Origin: JAHELQ01 sp965603365 | Lineage (GTDB): Bacteria > Acidobacteriota > Aminicenantia > UBA2199 | Reading direction: 5' to 3' | DNA length: 27,956 nucleotides | Assembly: GCA_965603365.1 (NCBI GenBank) | Contig: CBFDCR010000066.1 | Coordinates: 1-27,956, forward strand | Shown here: positions 7,684-14,956 of the stretch, in pieces | Layout: each line of letters begins with the position of its first letter | How positions within the stretch are numbered: the first letter of the stretch is position 1 | The notes under the pieces: model-generated | The model's input: only the letters and a program-made list of their open reading frames with translations | What the model was told of the DNA's origin: nothing | Database searches by the model: none | Made by a program: the position numbers and the translations under genes

Positions 7684-8685
7684 CTAACATATCCGGGGTA
7701 ATTGTTCTTCGATTAATAGGGGCAAGATGCGCCGGCCGCCCACCTCTGTCTGCAAAAACACAGTCCCCTTGTATTCACCGGTGATCTCCCCGATGATACA
7801 GGCCTCTCTGCCAAACTCCAACTCTTTCATCGCCGCCACCACGTCCCCGGCATCGTCGGCCTTTACCACCATGATGACCTTGCCCTCATTGGCGGCGTAC
7901 AGCGGGTCAATACCCAGGATCTCACAAACCCCCTGCACTTCCTGTCGAATCGGCAATTGTTTTTCAAAGAGACGCACCGAATAGGCTTGCCCCTGTACGA
8001 TCTCATTCAACACCGAAGCGGCACCGCCCCTGGTGGCGTCCCGCATGAACTTAATACTCCGGGGAAATGATACCAGCAGCGGCTCAATCAAACGATTCAA
8101 AGGCGCGCAATCGGACACCAACCCTTCCGTAAAAGAGAGTCCATTACGCTCCGCCATGACGGCAATCCCATGGTCGCCGAGGCTGCCGTTCACGATAATT
8201 TGATCCCCCACCTCGATTTGCCGCCGCGGCAGCGGGTGGGTGAGAATACCGATACCGGAAGTATTGATAAATATTCGATCGCCCTTGCCTTTTTCCACCA
8301 CCTTGGTATCGCCGGTTACCACCTGCACTCCCGCCTCAACACTGGCATCATGCATCGATTCCAGTACCCTCTTGAGATCGTCTATAGCTCCCCCCTCCTC
8401 CAATATCAAGGCGCAGGAGATGTACAACGGTTTGGCCCCCATCACCGCCAGGTCATTGACCGTACCGTTTACCGCCAGCTTACCGATGTCGCCGCCGGGG
8501 AAGAAGATAGGGGTGATGGTGAAAGTATCGGTGGTAAAAGCGAGCTTCTGATCTCCCAGGGTCAGCACAGCCGAATCATCGAGCTGCAGCGAACCGGAAT
8601 GCAGTGTACCCCGGATGACATTTCGTATGAGATCGTTCATCAATTTGCCGCCGCTGCCGTGGCCTAGTAAAATCTTATCCTTCAT
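7684..8685 (-). CDS. hypE: Hydrogenase maturation factor HypE (carbamoyl dehydratase)
   Basis: The 333-residue protein starts with 'LGHGSGGKLMNDLI' and ends with the conserved 'PRIC' tail; the C-terminal Cys333 accepts the carbamoyl group from HypF. HypE belongs to the PurM/AIR-synthase-like ATP-binding fold and dehydrates the thiocarboxamide to thiocyanate. The CN ligand then passes to the HypC-HypD complex for the NiFe active site. The start overlaps the end of hypD by 11 bp, with GAGGT 8 nt before the ATG inside hypD. All landmarks for an active enzyme are present. Confidence 0.96.
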   Translation of the reverse strand: MKDKILLGHGSGGKLMNDLIRNVIRGTLHSGSLQLDDSAVLTLGDQKLAFTTDTFTITPIFFPGGDIGKLAVNGTVNDLAVMGAKPLYISCALILEEGGAIDDLKRVLESMHDASVEAGVQVVTGDTKVVEKGKGDRIFINTSGIGILTHPLPRRQIEVGDQIIVNGSLGDHGIAVMAERNGLSFTEGLVSDCAPLNRLIEPLLVSFPRSIKFMRDATRGGAASVLNEIVQGQAYSVRLFEKQLPIRQEVQGVCEILGIDPLYAANEGKVIMVVKADDAGDVVAAMKELEFGREACIIGEITGEYKGTVFLQTEVGGRRILPLLIEEQLPRIC

Positions 8686-9778
8686 CGCTCAGACCTCTAA
8701 CCTCCAATCCGCCGTATTTGTAAAATGCGGCACAGGAACCCTCCGAAGAGACCATGCACGCCCCCACCGGCTGCTGGGGCGTACAAACCTTCCCGAACAA
8801 CGGGCAGCCGGGAGGCAAAATCAAGCCCCTGAGGACATCGCCGCAGCGGCAGCCTTTGGGTTCCCGCGGCGGCGGCAGGGAAACGGGAAACTTTTGCTGC
8901 GCATCGAAGTCCTTAAATTCAGGCCGCAACTGCATACCGCTTCCGGGTATCTGCCCGATCCCCCGCCAGCCGGCTTCACAGGGTATAAAGACCTGATCCA
9001 TGATTTCCCGAGCCTTAGGATTGCCGTCCTCGGTGACCGCTTCGGTATACTCATTCACTACCTCAGACCGTGCTTCCTTGATCAACTTCAGCAGCAGTAG
9101 AGTACCCAGCAGCAGGTCTTTACTGTTAAAACCGGCAATGACCGCGGGTTTACCAAATTCACTGGCAATAAACCGCCAGGCCCGGATACCGGTGACCACA
9201 CTCACATGCCCTGGCAGTATAAAACCGTCGATCTTCACCTCGCCGGAAACGAGCAGTGCCCGTACCGCCGTCGGCGTCAATTTATTCCCGGCCAGCAGGG
9301 AAAAATTGGCAATATTCTCTTTCCTGGCATGGATCAAGGCCGCCGCCTCCGCCGGTATGGTGGTCTCAAAACCCACGCTCAAAAAAATCACCTCTTTATC
9401 CGGGTACTCTCTAGCCAACTGCAAAGCATCCATGGGCGAATATACGACCTCGACCTCGACACCCGCGGCCTTCTCCTGCTGCAGGGAACTGTAAGAAGAG
9501 GGCACCCGCATCATGTCGCCGAAAGTGGCAATCATCGCCCCATACTGCCTGACGATTTCAAAGGCCCGATCCAGGTATTCATTGGGAGTCACGCATACCG
9601 GACAACCGGGACCGTCCACCAGGGTCAGTCGGGTAGGGAAGATATCCTTTACACCGGTACGAAAAAACTCGGTGGTATGGGTGCCGCACACCTCCATGAT
9701 GTTCACGTCCCGCTCAAGCTTCAGGCCCTTCAATTTATCCGCATATTTTCTCAGATCATCAGGCTTCATTAAATGCAC
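8675..9778 (-). CDS. hypD: Hydrogenase maturation factor HypD
   Basis: The 367-residue protein has the HypD signature cysteines in 'MEVCGTHT' and 'GPGCPVC', and the C-terminal Cys cluster from 'CRCGDVLRG' through 'PVGACMVSSEGSC' that holds the [4Fe-4S] cluster. HypD works with HypC to build the Fe(CN)2CO unit of NiFe hydrogenase. The start shown is GTG at 9778, 3 nt after GGAG; an ATG three codons later (9769) is an alternative. hypC, usually directly upstream, is absent: the gene behind the promoter is a TPR protein. The hydrogenase structural genes are also outside the window. Confidence 0.96.
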   Translation of the reverse strand: MHLMKPDDLRKYADKLKGLKLERDVNIMEVCGTHTTEFFRTGVKDIFPTRLTLVDGPGCPVCVTPNEYLDRAFEIVRQYGAMIATFGDMMRVPSSYSSLQQEKAAGVEVEVVYSPMDALQLAREYPDKEVIFLSVGFETTIPAEAAALIHARKENIANFSLLAGNKLTPTAVRALLVSGEVKIDGFILPGHVSVVTGIRAWRFIASEFGKPAVIAGFNSKDLLLGTLLLLKLIKEARSEVVNEYTEAVTEDGNPKAREIMDQVFIPCEAGWRGIGQIPGSGMQLRPEFKDFDAQQKFPVSLPPPREPKGCRCGDVLRGLILPPGCPLFGKVCTPQQPVGACMVSSEGSCAAFYKYGGLEVRGLSDEG

Positions 9779-9796
9779 AATCTCCTTCAGACACTC

Positions 9797-9825
9797 ATTA
9801 TAGGGAAAAATCCCCTATTAATCAA
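9797..9825 (-). promoter_or_regulatory. hypDE promoter with palindrome in the spacer
   Basis: On the minus strand TTGATT (plus 9820-9825) and TATAAT (plus 9797-9802) are 17 bp apart, ending ~19 bp before the hypD start. Within the spacer and -10 lies ATAGGG (9800-9805) and CCCTAT (9813-9818), a perfect 6-bp inverted repeat with a 7-bp centre. That is a plausible operator for an unknown regulator; the palindrome does not resemble the Rex box. Confidence 0.65.
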
Positions 9826-9886
9826 CCTTATGACAACTCTTTTAAGTGAAATAAAAAGTGGAATGCCTGAATAACGGAACAACCGG

Positions 9887-10417
9887 TTATGGGGAGTGTT
9901 TTTGCATCTGCCTGCTTTTTTCTCTCACACGGTTTATAATGGCTTCCTTTACCGAATCTCGATCCTGGCCAAAAAACAACTCAATCATGTCGGCTGCCTG
10001 TGGGGAACCCAGGAGAATTGCCTTTTCCAGGTCCGCACCGACATCTTCCTGACTGTATCCCAGCATGTGCCTGTTTTTTCCACGGTTAAGGTAGGCTCGT
10101 TCATCATTGGGGTCCAGTTCGATGGCCCTGTCAAAATCGGGCACGGCCTCCTCAAACTTGAGTAAGTGGCATTTCACAATTCCCCGGTGCAAATAGGCAT
10201 AGGCACAATCGGGTTTTAATTCAATGGCCCTGTCGAAATCAGCCAGCGATGCCTCATATCTCTTTAATACTCTATAGGCAAAAGTTCCTCTTCTTAAATA
10301 AGCCTCCAGATGTGAGGGGTCGAGTTCAATGGCCCTGGTGTAGTCATCGATCGCCTCGGCATTGTCCTGCAGATTTTTCTCAAGACCTCGCTGGTAATAA
10401 TATTCGGCGTCTTTCAT
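9887..10417 (-). CDS. Tetratricopeptide repeat protein
   Basis: The 176-residue protein consists of TPR units, with 'AIDDYTRAIELDP', 'SLADFDRAIELKP' and 'AVPDFDRAIELDP' marking successive B helices, and a charged C-terminal tail. No signal peptide is present, so it is likely a cytoplasmic scaffold. There is no Shine-Dalgarno before the ATG. It starts 29 bp after the stop of the RiPP-like precursor gene on the same strand, so co-transcription and a functional link are possible but unproven. Confidence 0.8.
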   Translation of the reverse strand: MKDAEYYYQRGLEKNLQDNAEAIDDYTRAIELDPSHLEAYLRRGTFAYRVLKRYEASLADFDRAIELKPDCAYAYLHRGIVKCHLLKFEEAVPDFDRAIELDPNDERAYLNRGKNRHMLGYSQEDVGADLEKAILLGSPQAADMIELFFGQDRDSVKEAIINRVREKSRQMQKHSP

Positions 10418-10446
10418 ATAGGGTATAGGAAAAATTGTTCTTTTTT

Positions 10447-10614
10447 CTATTCCGGGAGTCTTGTATAAATAACATCACAGTGATAAAGGGTCCATAGATT
10501 CTCCCAACAGGCTATGTCGCCTCCTGCCCTGATATCCTTGAGTGCCTCTTTTGATAAATTGGTAACCGTCTGCCTGCTCAAAGTCAGCTTTCTTTCATCT
10601 TTTCTTTCTTTCAT
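10447..10614 (-). CDS. RiPP / class I lanthipeptide-like precursor peptide
   Basis: The 55-codon frame has a perfect AGGAGG (plus 10623-10628) 8 nt before its ATG. The N-terminal leader reads 'KLTLSRQTVTNLSKEALKDI' followed by R-A-G-G. That matches the leader pattern of class I lanthipeptide / GG-type natural-product precursors (K-L-x-L-x-K-x-T-V-x-N-L-S ... L-x-x-I-x-G-G). After Gly32 a 23-residue core contains Cys36, Cys46, Thr42, Thr51 and several aromatics, compatible with lanthionine rings. No dehydratase, cyclase, protease or exporter gene is in the window. The gene is followed after 29 bp by the TPR gene. The leader similarity is by eye from knowledge of the family. Confidence 0.6.
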   Translation of the reverse strand: MKERKDERKLTLSRQTVTNLSKEALKDIRAGGDIACWENLWTLYHCDVIYTRLPE

Positions 10615-10744
10615 TTTCGTTTCCTCCTTGAATTTGATTTTTCAGTAATATCATATATACGAAATTGGGCCACGGCGGTTTCCATAAAAAAAAGAAGTAT
10701 GACAAAAAACCCCAAAAGTAACAGGCCCGTCACTCCGGGCGTCA

Positions 10745-10890
10745 GGGGACAGTCGCAAGCAGAGCCTCGGTGCGTAAAAATGGATAAACTTTGGGAACTG
10801 CGAAGGGGCCAGTTAAAGTAGAGAAGGGACGGGTGAAAACCTGGAATGGATGGGTAAAAAATCGGTATGGGCTTGAAGATAGGGGACAGG
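10745..10890. repeat. GGGGACAG-bounded locus with ~21-bp periodicity
   Basis: GGGGACAGTC at 10745-10754 and GGGGACAGG at 10882-10890 frame a non-coding stretch in which ~21-bp units can be laid out at 10782-10802, 10803-10823, 10824-10844, 10845-10865 and 10866-10886 (for example AAGGGACGGGTGAAAACCTGG). The resemblance to the 366-470 repeat is moderate. No gene is apparent between the RiPP-like gene and the GH3 stop. Confidence 0.5.
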
Positions 10891-10902
10891 CCGGAAGGGC
10901 AA

Positions 10903-12501
10903 TCAGGAGGGGAGGCCGAAGTGGCGGGGGAAGAGGTTTTTGATTTCTACCGGCAGTCTTCCCGTGGGTTTAATCCGGCCCGACAGGACTTTAAATAGGG
11001 CCTCGATCTGAACCTTGCGGAAGCCGTAGGTGACGATATAGGTATCGATGGCGGGGAAATGGCGAATATCGTAGGGGTTGCCCAGGGCCACCGCAATCAC
11101 ATCCCGGCGGGAGCGCAGGATCTCATTTAATGCTTTAGCCTGGATTTTTTCAACCTCCGGTGCGCGGGAGTAGAGGCCGCAGATAATGTGGGAATAATAC
11201 TTTGACCGTTTTTTTAAATCTGCCGGTATCCGGCCGTCTAATTTCAGTACCTCTACATCCACCCGGCTGAAATATTTGCGGGCCGTCTCTGTTAGGTAGG
11301 CACTCTCCTCGGCCTCCGGCAGCAGCATGGTGGCCTTGACCTTTTGCCACTCCAACACCAGTACTCTGTCATTTTCCCTGATGGGGATGATCCGGAGCCG
11401 GTTGCGCAGCAGGGTGACGGCGGCATCGGCAATCTCTTGCTCCGCTTGAATATGGCTCCTGGCGATCTCTCCGGCCTTTTGGGGGGATCGCTTCTTCCGT
11501 TTGGCCAGGGGCTGAAACGTACTCTTCAATTTTAGAATCCGGCCAAGCGATTGATCGATCCTTTTTTCCGAGATGATGCCTTTACTCACCAGGTGAACCA
11601 GACGTTCCAGGATTTCCTTCTGGAAATCGAGGGAGTGGCTGAGGCTCAGGACATCGATACCGGCTTTTATTGCATTTTGAGCGATTTCTCCGGGAGAGTA
11701 GTGATCTTTAATGGCCCGCATCTCCAGGCAGTCGCTAAATACGACACCGTCGAAACCGGTCTTCTTTCTCAACAGCCCCTCCACCAATTCGGCTGAAAAG
11801 GTGGCGATCGAATCGGACATCTGCGGGAACCGTACATGGCCGGTCATCATGGCATCGATCTTCAGCTTTGCCAGGGCGGCAAAGGGTTGATAACAATAAT
11901 GAAAAAAGTACTCCGCTGAAATGTTAACCTGGGGGACGGCCAGATGGGAATCCTCGGTGGTGCCGCCGTGACCGGGAAAATGTTTGCCGCAGGCCGCCAA
12001 TCTCCCTTCATTTAAACCGGCAAAGAAGGCGCCGGCAAAATCGATGACTGTGCCGGGTTCATCGGCAAAGGCACGAATCCCGATAATGGGATTGGAGGGT
12101 TCGACATTTACATCCAACACCGGCGAAAACACACCGTCGATGCCGCAGGCATTCATCTCCCGGCCGATGATTTTGGCTGCCCGCCGGGCATTCTGCGGTC
12201 CTCCGCCGGCCGCCAATCCCATGGGCGAGACCGCGGTGGCGGCCAGCTCTTTAAACTGGACCACCGTGCCCCCCTCCTGATCCAGCCAGAGCCAGGGCAT
12301 TGCCTTTGCCAGCGAATGGATCGAGTTGGTCAATTCTGCTGCCTGGGCGGGGGTTTCGATGTTCCGGGAGAACAAAATAACAAAACCGATATTATTCCTC
12401 TCGATAAAATCCTCTACCTCAACCGGTAATGAGGTGCCGGTAAACCCCACCATCATACATTGACCGATTTTCTCCCTTAAGGATAATTTTATACTTTCCA
12501 C
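10903..12501 (-). CDS. Glycoside hydrolase family 3 (beta-N-acetylhexosaminidase-like)
   Basis: The 532-residue protein has a GH3 TIM barrel. 'GKHFPGHG' (Lys173, His174) and 'EDSHL' are the substrate-binding/acid-base loop of NagZ-like enzymes, and Asp257 in 'GVVFSDCLEMRA' is the expected nucleophile. The C-terminal ~190 residues form a second alpha/beta domain. There is no signal peptide, so it is probably a cytoplasmic muropeptide or glycan recycling enzyme. The start is GTG with a weak ribosome site. It follows the two GNAT-like genes (57-bp gap) and is probably co-transcribed with them. Confidence 0.92.
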   Translation of the reverse strand: MESIKLSLREKIGQCMMVGFTGTSLPVEVEDFIERNNIGFVILFSRNIETPAQAAELTNSIHSLAKAMPWLWLDQEGGTVVQFKELAATAVSPMGLAAGGGPQNARRAAKIIGREMNACGIDGVFSPVLDVNVEPSNPIIGIRAFADEPGTVIDFAGAFFAGLNEGRLAACGKHFPGHGGTTEDSHLAVPQVNISAEYFFHYCYQPFAALAKLKIDAMMTGHVRFPQMSDSIATFSAELVEGLLRKKTGFDGVVFSDCLEMRAIKDHYSPGEIAQNAIKAGIDVLSLSHSLDFQKEILERLVHLVSKGIISEKRIDQSLGRILKLKSTFQPLAKRKKRSPQKAGEIARSHIQAEQEIADAAVTLLRNRLRIIPIRENDRVLVLEWQKVKATMLLPEAEESAYLTETARKYFSRVDVEVLKLDGRIPADLKKRSKYYSHIICGLYSRAPEVEKIQAKALNEILRSRRDVIAVALGNPYDIRHFPAIDTYIVTYGFRKVQIEALFKVLSGRIKPTGRLPVEIKNLFPRHFGLPS

Positions 12502-12558
12502 CGGCTTATTCCACTATTCCATCATTCCTGATTGCGAGCACTGAAAACAGAGTTTTGA

Positions 12559-13689
12559 TCACCCGATCTTCTTTTTATAGATACGCCGCCGTTTGTGAAT
12601 GGTGGGATTAAAGTGCTTCCACTGGGCCTGAATCTTGGTGTTATCTTCCAGCTCGGGATTGGACTCGGTATATTGAAAACCTTTTTTCATGATGGTTTTT
12701 ACGATTTCCACCACCATCATCAAATCGACCCCCTGTCCCCGGTACTTCTTCTTCACTCCCGCCAGGTAGAAGTCAATGATCTCTCTCTGCCTTAAGCCCC
12801 GCAGCAGGTGGAACCAACCGAAGGGCAGCAGCCTCCCTTTGGCCTTCCGGAATGCCTTTGACAGGCTGGGCATGGTAATCATGAAGCCCACCATTTCACC
12901 GGCTTCATTGACTACCAACTTGATCATGTCTTTATCCACAAACGCCAGATACTTTTTAACGTAAAAGCCGATCTGCTCCTCGGAGATGGGAACCGACCCG
13001 TAGATCTCCTCAAATGACTCATCCAGCAGGCGAAAAAGTTCCTTGCCCCGGTTTTTTATTTCTCTTTTGCTGCGAGGGTTAAACATTTTCAACCCGGATC
13101 TCTGCTTGATTCGCTCGGCGAGATTCAACAACCTTTCCGGTATCCCGGTCTCGTAAGGAACCCGGCATTTAAATTCGACGTAATCCACATCCTTCGTGAA
13201 CCCGAATTTTTCCATAAATTCGGGGTAATAGGAATAATTGTAGTACACGGCTATGGTGGGCAGCTCTTCAAAGCCTTCGATCAACATGCCTTCGGGGTCC
13301 AGATCGGTAAAACCCTGGGGACCCGTCAATGTCTCCATACCCAACTCTTTGCCCCATGCCTCTACGGCATTTAGTAATGCCTGCGCGGTCTTGTAGTCGT
13401 TAATCGATTCAAACCAGCCAAACCGCAAATTTTTCGTATTGTATTTCCGATTGGCCGCCTGGCTGAGGACAGCGGCCACCCGGCCGACAGGTTTTTGATC
13501 TTTGTAGGCAATGAAGAGTTTGGTCTCGGCACTCTCATAGGCAGGATTTTTATCCCGACTGAAGACCTCGATTTCATCTTTGATCAACAGGGGAACCCAG
13601 AGGGAATCGCCTTTGTAAATTTTAAAAGGAATCTTGACAAAAGTCTTTAAATCTCTTTTATTTTCAACACTTTTTATGTCGACAGCCAT
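12559..13689 (-). CDS. GNAT-like protein, paralog A
   Basis: The 376-residue protein has 'KKKYRGQGVDLMMVVEI' near residues ~310-325, fitting the GNAT motif A acetyl-CoA site (RGxG). The middle contains 'GPQGFTDLDPEGMLIEGF'. The N-terminal half is distinct from simple GNATs and is found in uncharacterised ~375-residue proteins. GAGGTG lies 5 nt before the ATG. It is 37 bp downstream of a close paralog and the two align over their whole length, so a gene duplication is clear. Substrate is unknown. Confidence 0.85.
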   Translation of the reverse strand: MAVDIKSVENKRDLKTFVKIPFKIYKGDSLWVPLLIKDEIEVFSRDKNPAYESAETKLFIAYKDQKPVGRVAAVLSQAANRKYNTKNLRFGWFESINDYKTAQALLNAVEAWGKELGMETLTGPQGFTDLDPEGMLIEGFEELPTIAVYYNYSYYPEFMEKFGFTKDVDYVEFKCRVPYETGIPERLLNLAERIKQRSGLKMFNPRSKREIKNRGKELFRLLDESFEEIYGSVPISEEQIGFYVKKYLAFVDKDMIKLVVNEAGEMVGFMITMPSLSKAFRKAKGRLLPFGWFHLLRGLRQREIIDFYLAGVKKKYRGQGVDLMMVVEIVKTIMKKGFQYTESNPELEDNTKIQAQWKHFNPTIHKRRRIYKKKIG

Positions 13690-13726
13690 CGGGCACCTCG
13701 ATTTAATCCGGGATTATTAAACTTTT

Positions 13727-14854
13727 TCAAGCTATCCTTTTTTTAAAAACTCTTCTCCGTTTGTGCTGGGTGGGGTTGAAATATTTCCAGAGGCCGTGAA
13801 TCTTGGTGTTGGTTTCCAATTCAAGATTGGATTCCGAATATTTAAATCCCATCCGGTGGGCCGATTTGGCTACCTCAATCACCATCAACAAGTCAACCCC
13901 GACACCCCGGTATTTTTTCCTGACCCCGGCCAGGTAAAAATCCAGAGTCTCATAGGTCTTTAAAGCCTTCAGCAAATGATACCAGCCAAAGGGAAGCAGC
14001 CGGCCTTTAGCTTTCTGAAAGGCTCTCGACAGGCTGGGCATGGCGATCATAAAGCCCACCATTTCATCCTTTTCATTAGTTATTGCCTTTAATAGATTCT
14101 TATGAACGTAAAAAATATATTTGTTGACATAATATTTGATCTGTTTGTCCGAGAGGGGCACCGAACCATAGATCTCATCAAAGGCTTCATCCAACAGGTA
14201 AAAAAGCTCCTCACCCCGGCGTATCATTTGGCGTTTTCTCTTAAATTCCAGGACCTTTAAACTGCCCCGCTGTTTAATCCTGTCCGCCAGCCGCAGGAGC
14301 TTGGCCGGAATCTCATCTTCGGAGGGAATTTTGGCCTTGAATTCGATGTAATCGATCTCTTTCTCAAACCCATACTTTTCGAGCAACCCTTGATAATAGG
14401 GATGATTATGATTGGAAGCGATAGTAGGCAGTTCATCAAAGCCTTCGATCAACATGCCTTCGGGATCCAGGTCGGTGTAGCCGAGGGGCCCGGTGACGGT
14501 TTCCATACCATTCTCTTTACCCCAATTTTCAACTGCCTTAAAAAGGGCTTCCGCTACCTCGTAATCGTTAATCGATTCAAACCAGCCAAAACGGATATTC
14601 CGGGTCTGATACTTCTCATTGGCCACACGACTGATGATCCCGACGATGCGGCCCACCGGCTTTCCATCCTTGTAGGCTAAAAACAGCCGTGAATCGGCCC
14701 TTTCATGCGCCGGGTTCTTTTGGGGGCTGAAAGCCTCCATGTCATCCATAATCAACAAGGGTACCCAATTGACACTCCCTTTGTAAATCTTGAAAGGAAG
14801 TTTCACGAATTTTCTTAAATCCTTTTTGGTTTCAATTGTCTTGATCTTTATCAT
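13727..14854 (-). CDS. GNAT-like protein, paralog B
   Basis: The 375-residue protein (from the ATG at 14854) aligns end to end with the neighbour at 12559-13689. Shared blocks include 'RLLPFGW', 'LDFYLAGVRKKYRG' and 'FNPTQHKRRR'. The GNAT acetyl-CoA motif is 'KYRGVGVDLLMVIEV'. A longer frame opens at 14917, but the 14854 start is preferred: it aligns with the paralog start, has GAGG just upstream, and a TATAAT box lies inside the extra segment. Confidence 0.85.
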   Translation of the reverse strand: MIKIKTIETKKDLRKFVKLPFKIYKGSVNWVPLLIMDDMEAFSPQKNPAHERADSRLFLAYKDGKPVGRIVGIISRVANEKYQTRNIRFGWFESINDYEVAEALFKAVENWGKENGMETVTGPLGYTDLDPEGMLIEGFDELPTIASNHNHPYYQGLLEKYGFEKEIDYIEFKAKIPSEDEIPAKLLRLADRIKQRGSLKVLEFKRKRQMIRRGEELFYLLDEAFDEIYGSVPLSDKQIKYYVNKYIFYVHKNLLKAITNEKDEMVGFMIAMPSLSRAFQKAKGRLLPFGWYHLLKALKTYETLDFYLAGVRKKYRGVGVDLLMVIEVAKSAHRMGFKYSESNLELETNTKIHGLWKYFNPTQHKRRRVFKKRIA

Positions 14855-14875
14855 TCTTGCCTCATTTAAGGAATT

Positions 14876-14905
14876 ATTATATAATAAACCTCCATAAGAA
14901 TGCAA
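14876..14905 (-). promoter_or_regulatory. Promoter of the GNAT/GH3 operon
   Basis: On the minus strand TTGCAT (plus 14900-14905) and TATAAT (plus 14876-14881) are separated by 18 bp, about 22 bp before the ATG at 14854. This supports the downstream start of the gene and a single transcript through both GNAT-like genes and GH3. Confidence 0.6.
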
Positions 14906-14922
14906 TTTTTTTACCAATTTTC

Positions 14923-14950
14923 TTTGACTAAAACTCTAAAAAATTAAGAT
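14923..14950 (+). promoter_or_regulatory. Candidate promoter of the penicillin-acylase-family gene
   Basis: TTTGAC (14923-14928) and TAAGAT (14945-14950) are separated by 16 bp. The ATG at 14957 is only 6 nt after the -10, and no Shine-Dalgarno is visible. The arrangement fits a leaderless or near-leaderless mRNA. It is divergent to the GNAT promoter ~18 bp away. Confidence 0.4.
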
Positions 14951-14956
14951 TACACC

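Noticed and set aside
10171..10180. TTTCACAA half-site resembling a Rex box
   Set aside because: It is a single arm within the TPR coding sequence, with no matching inverted half.
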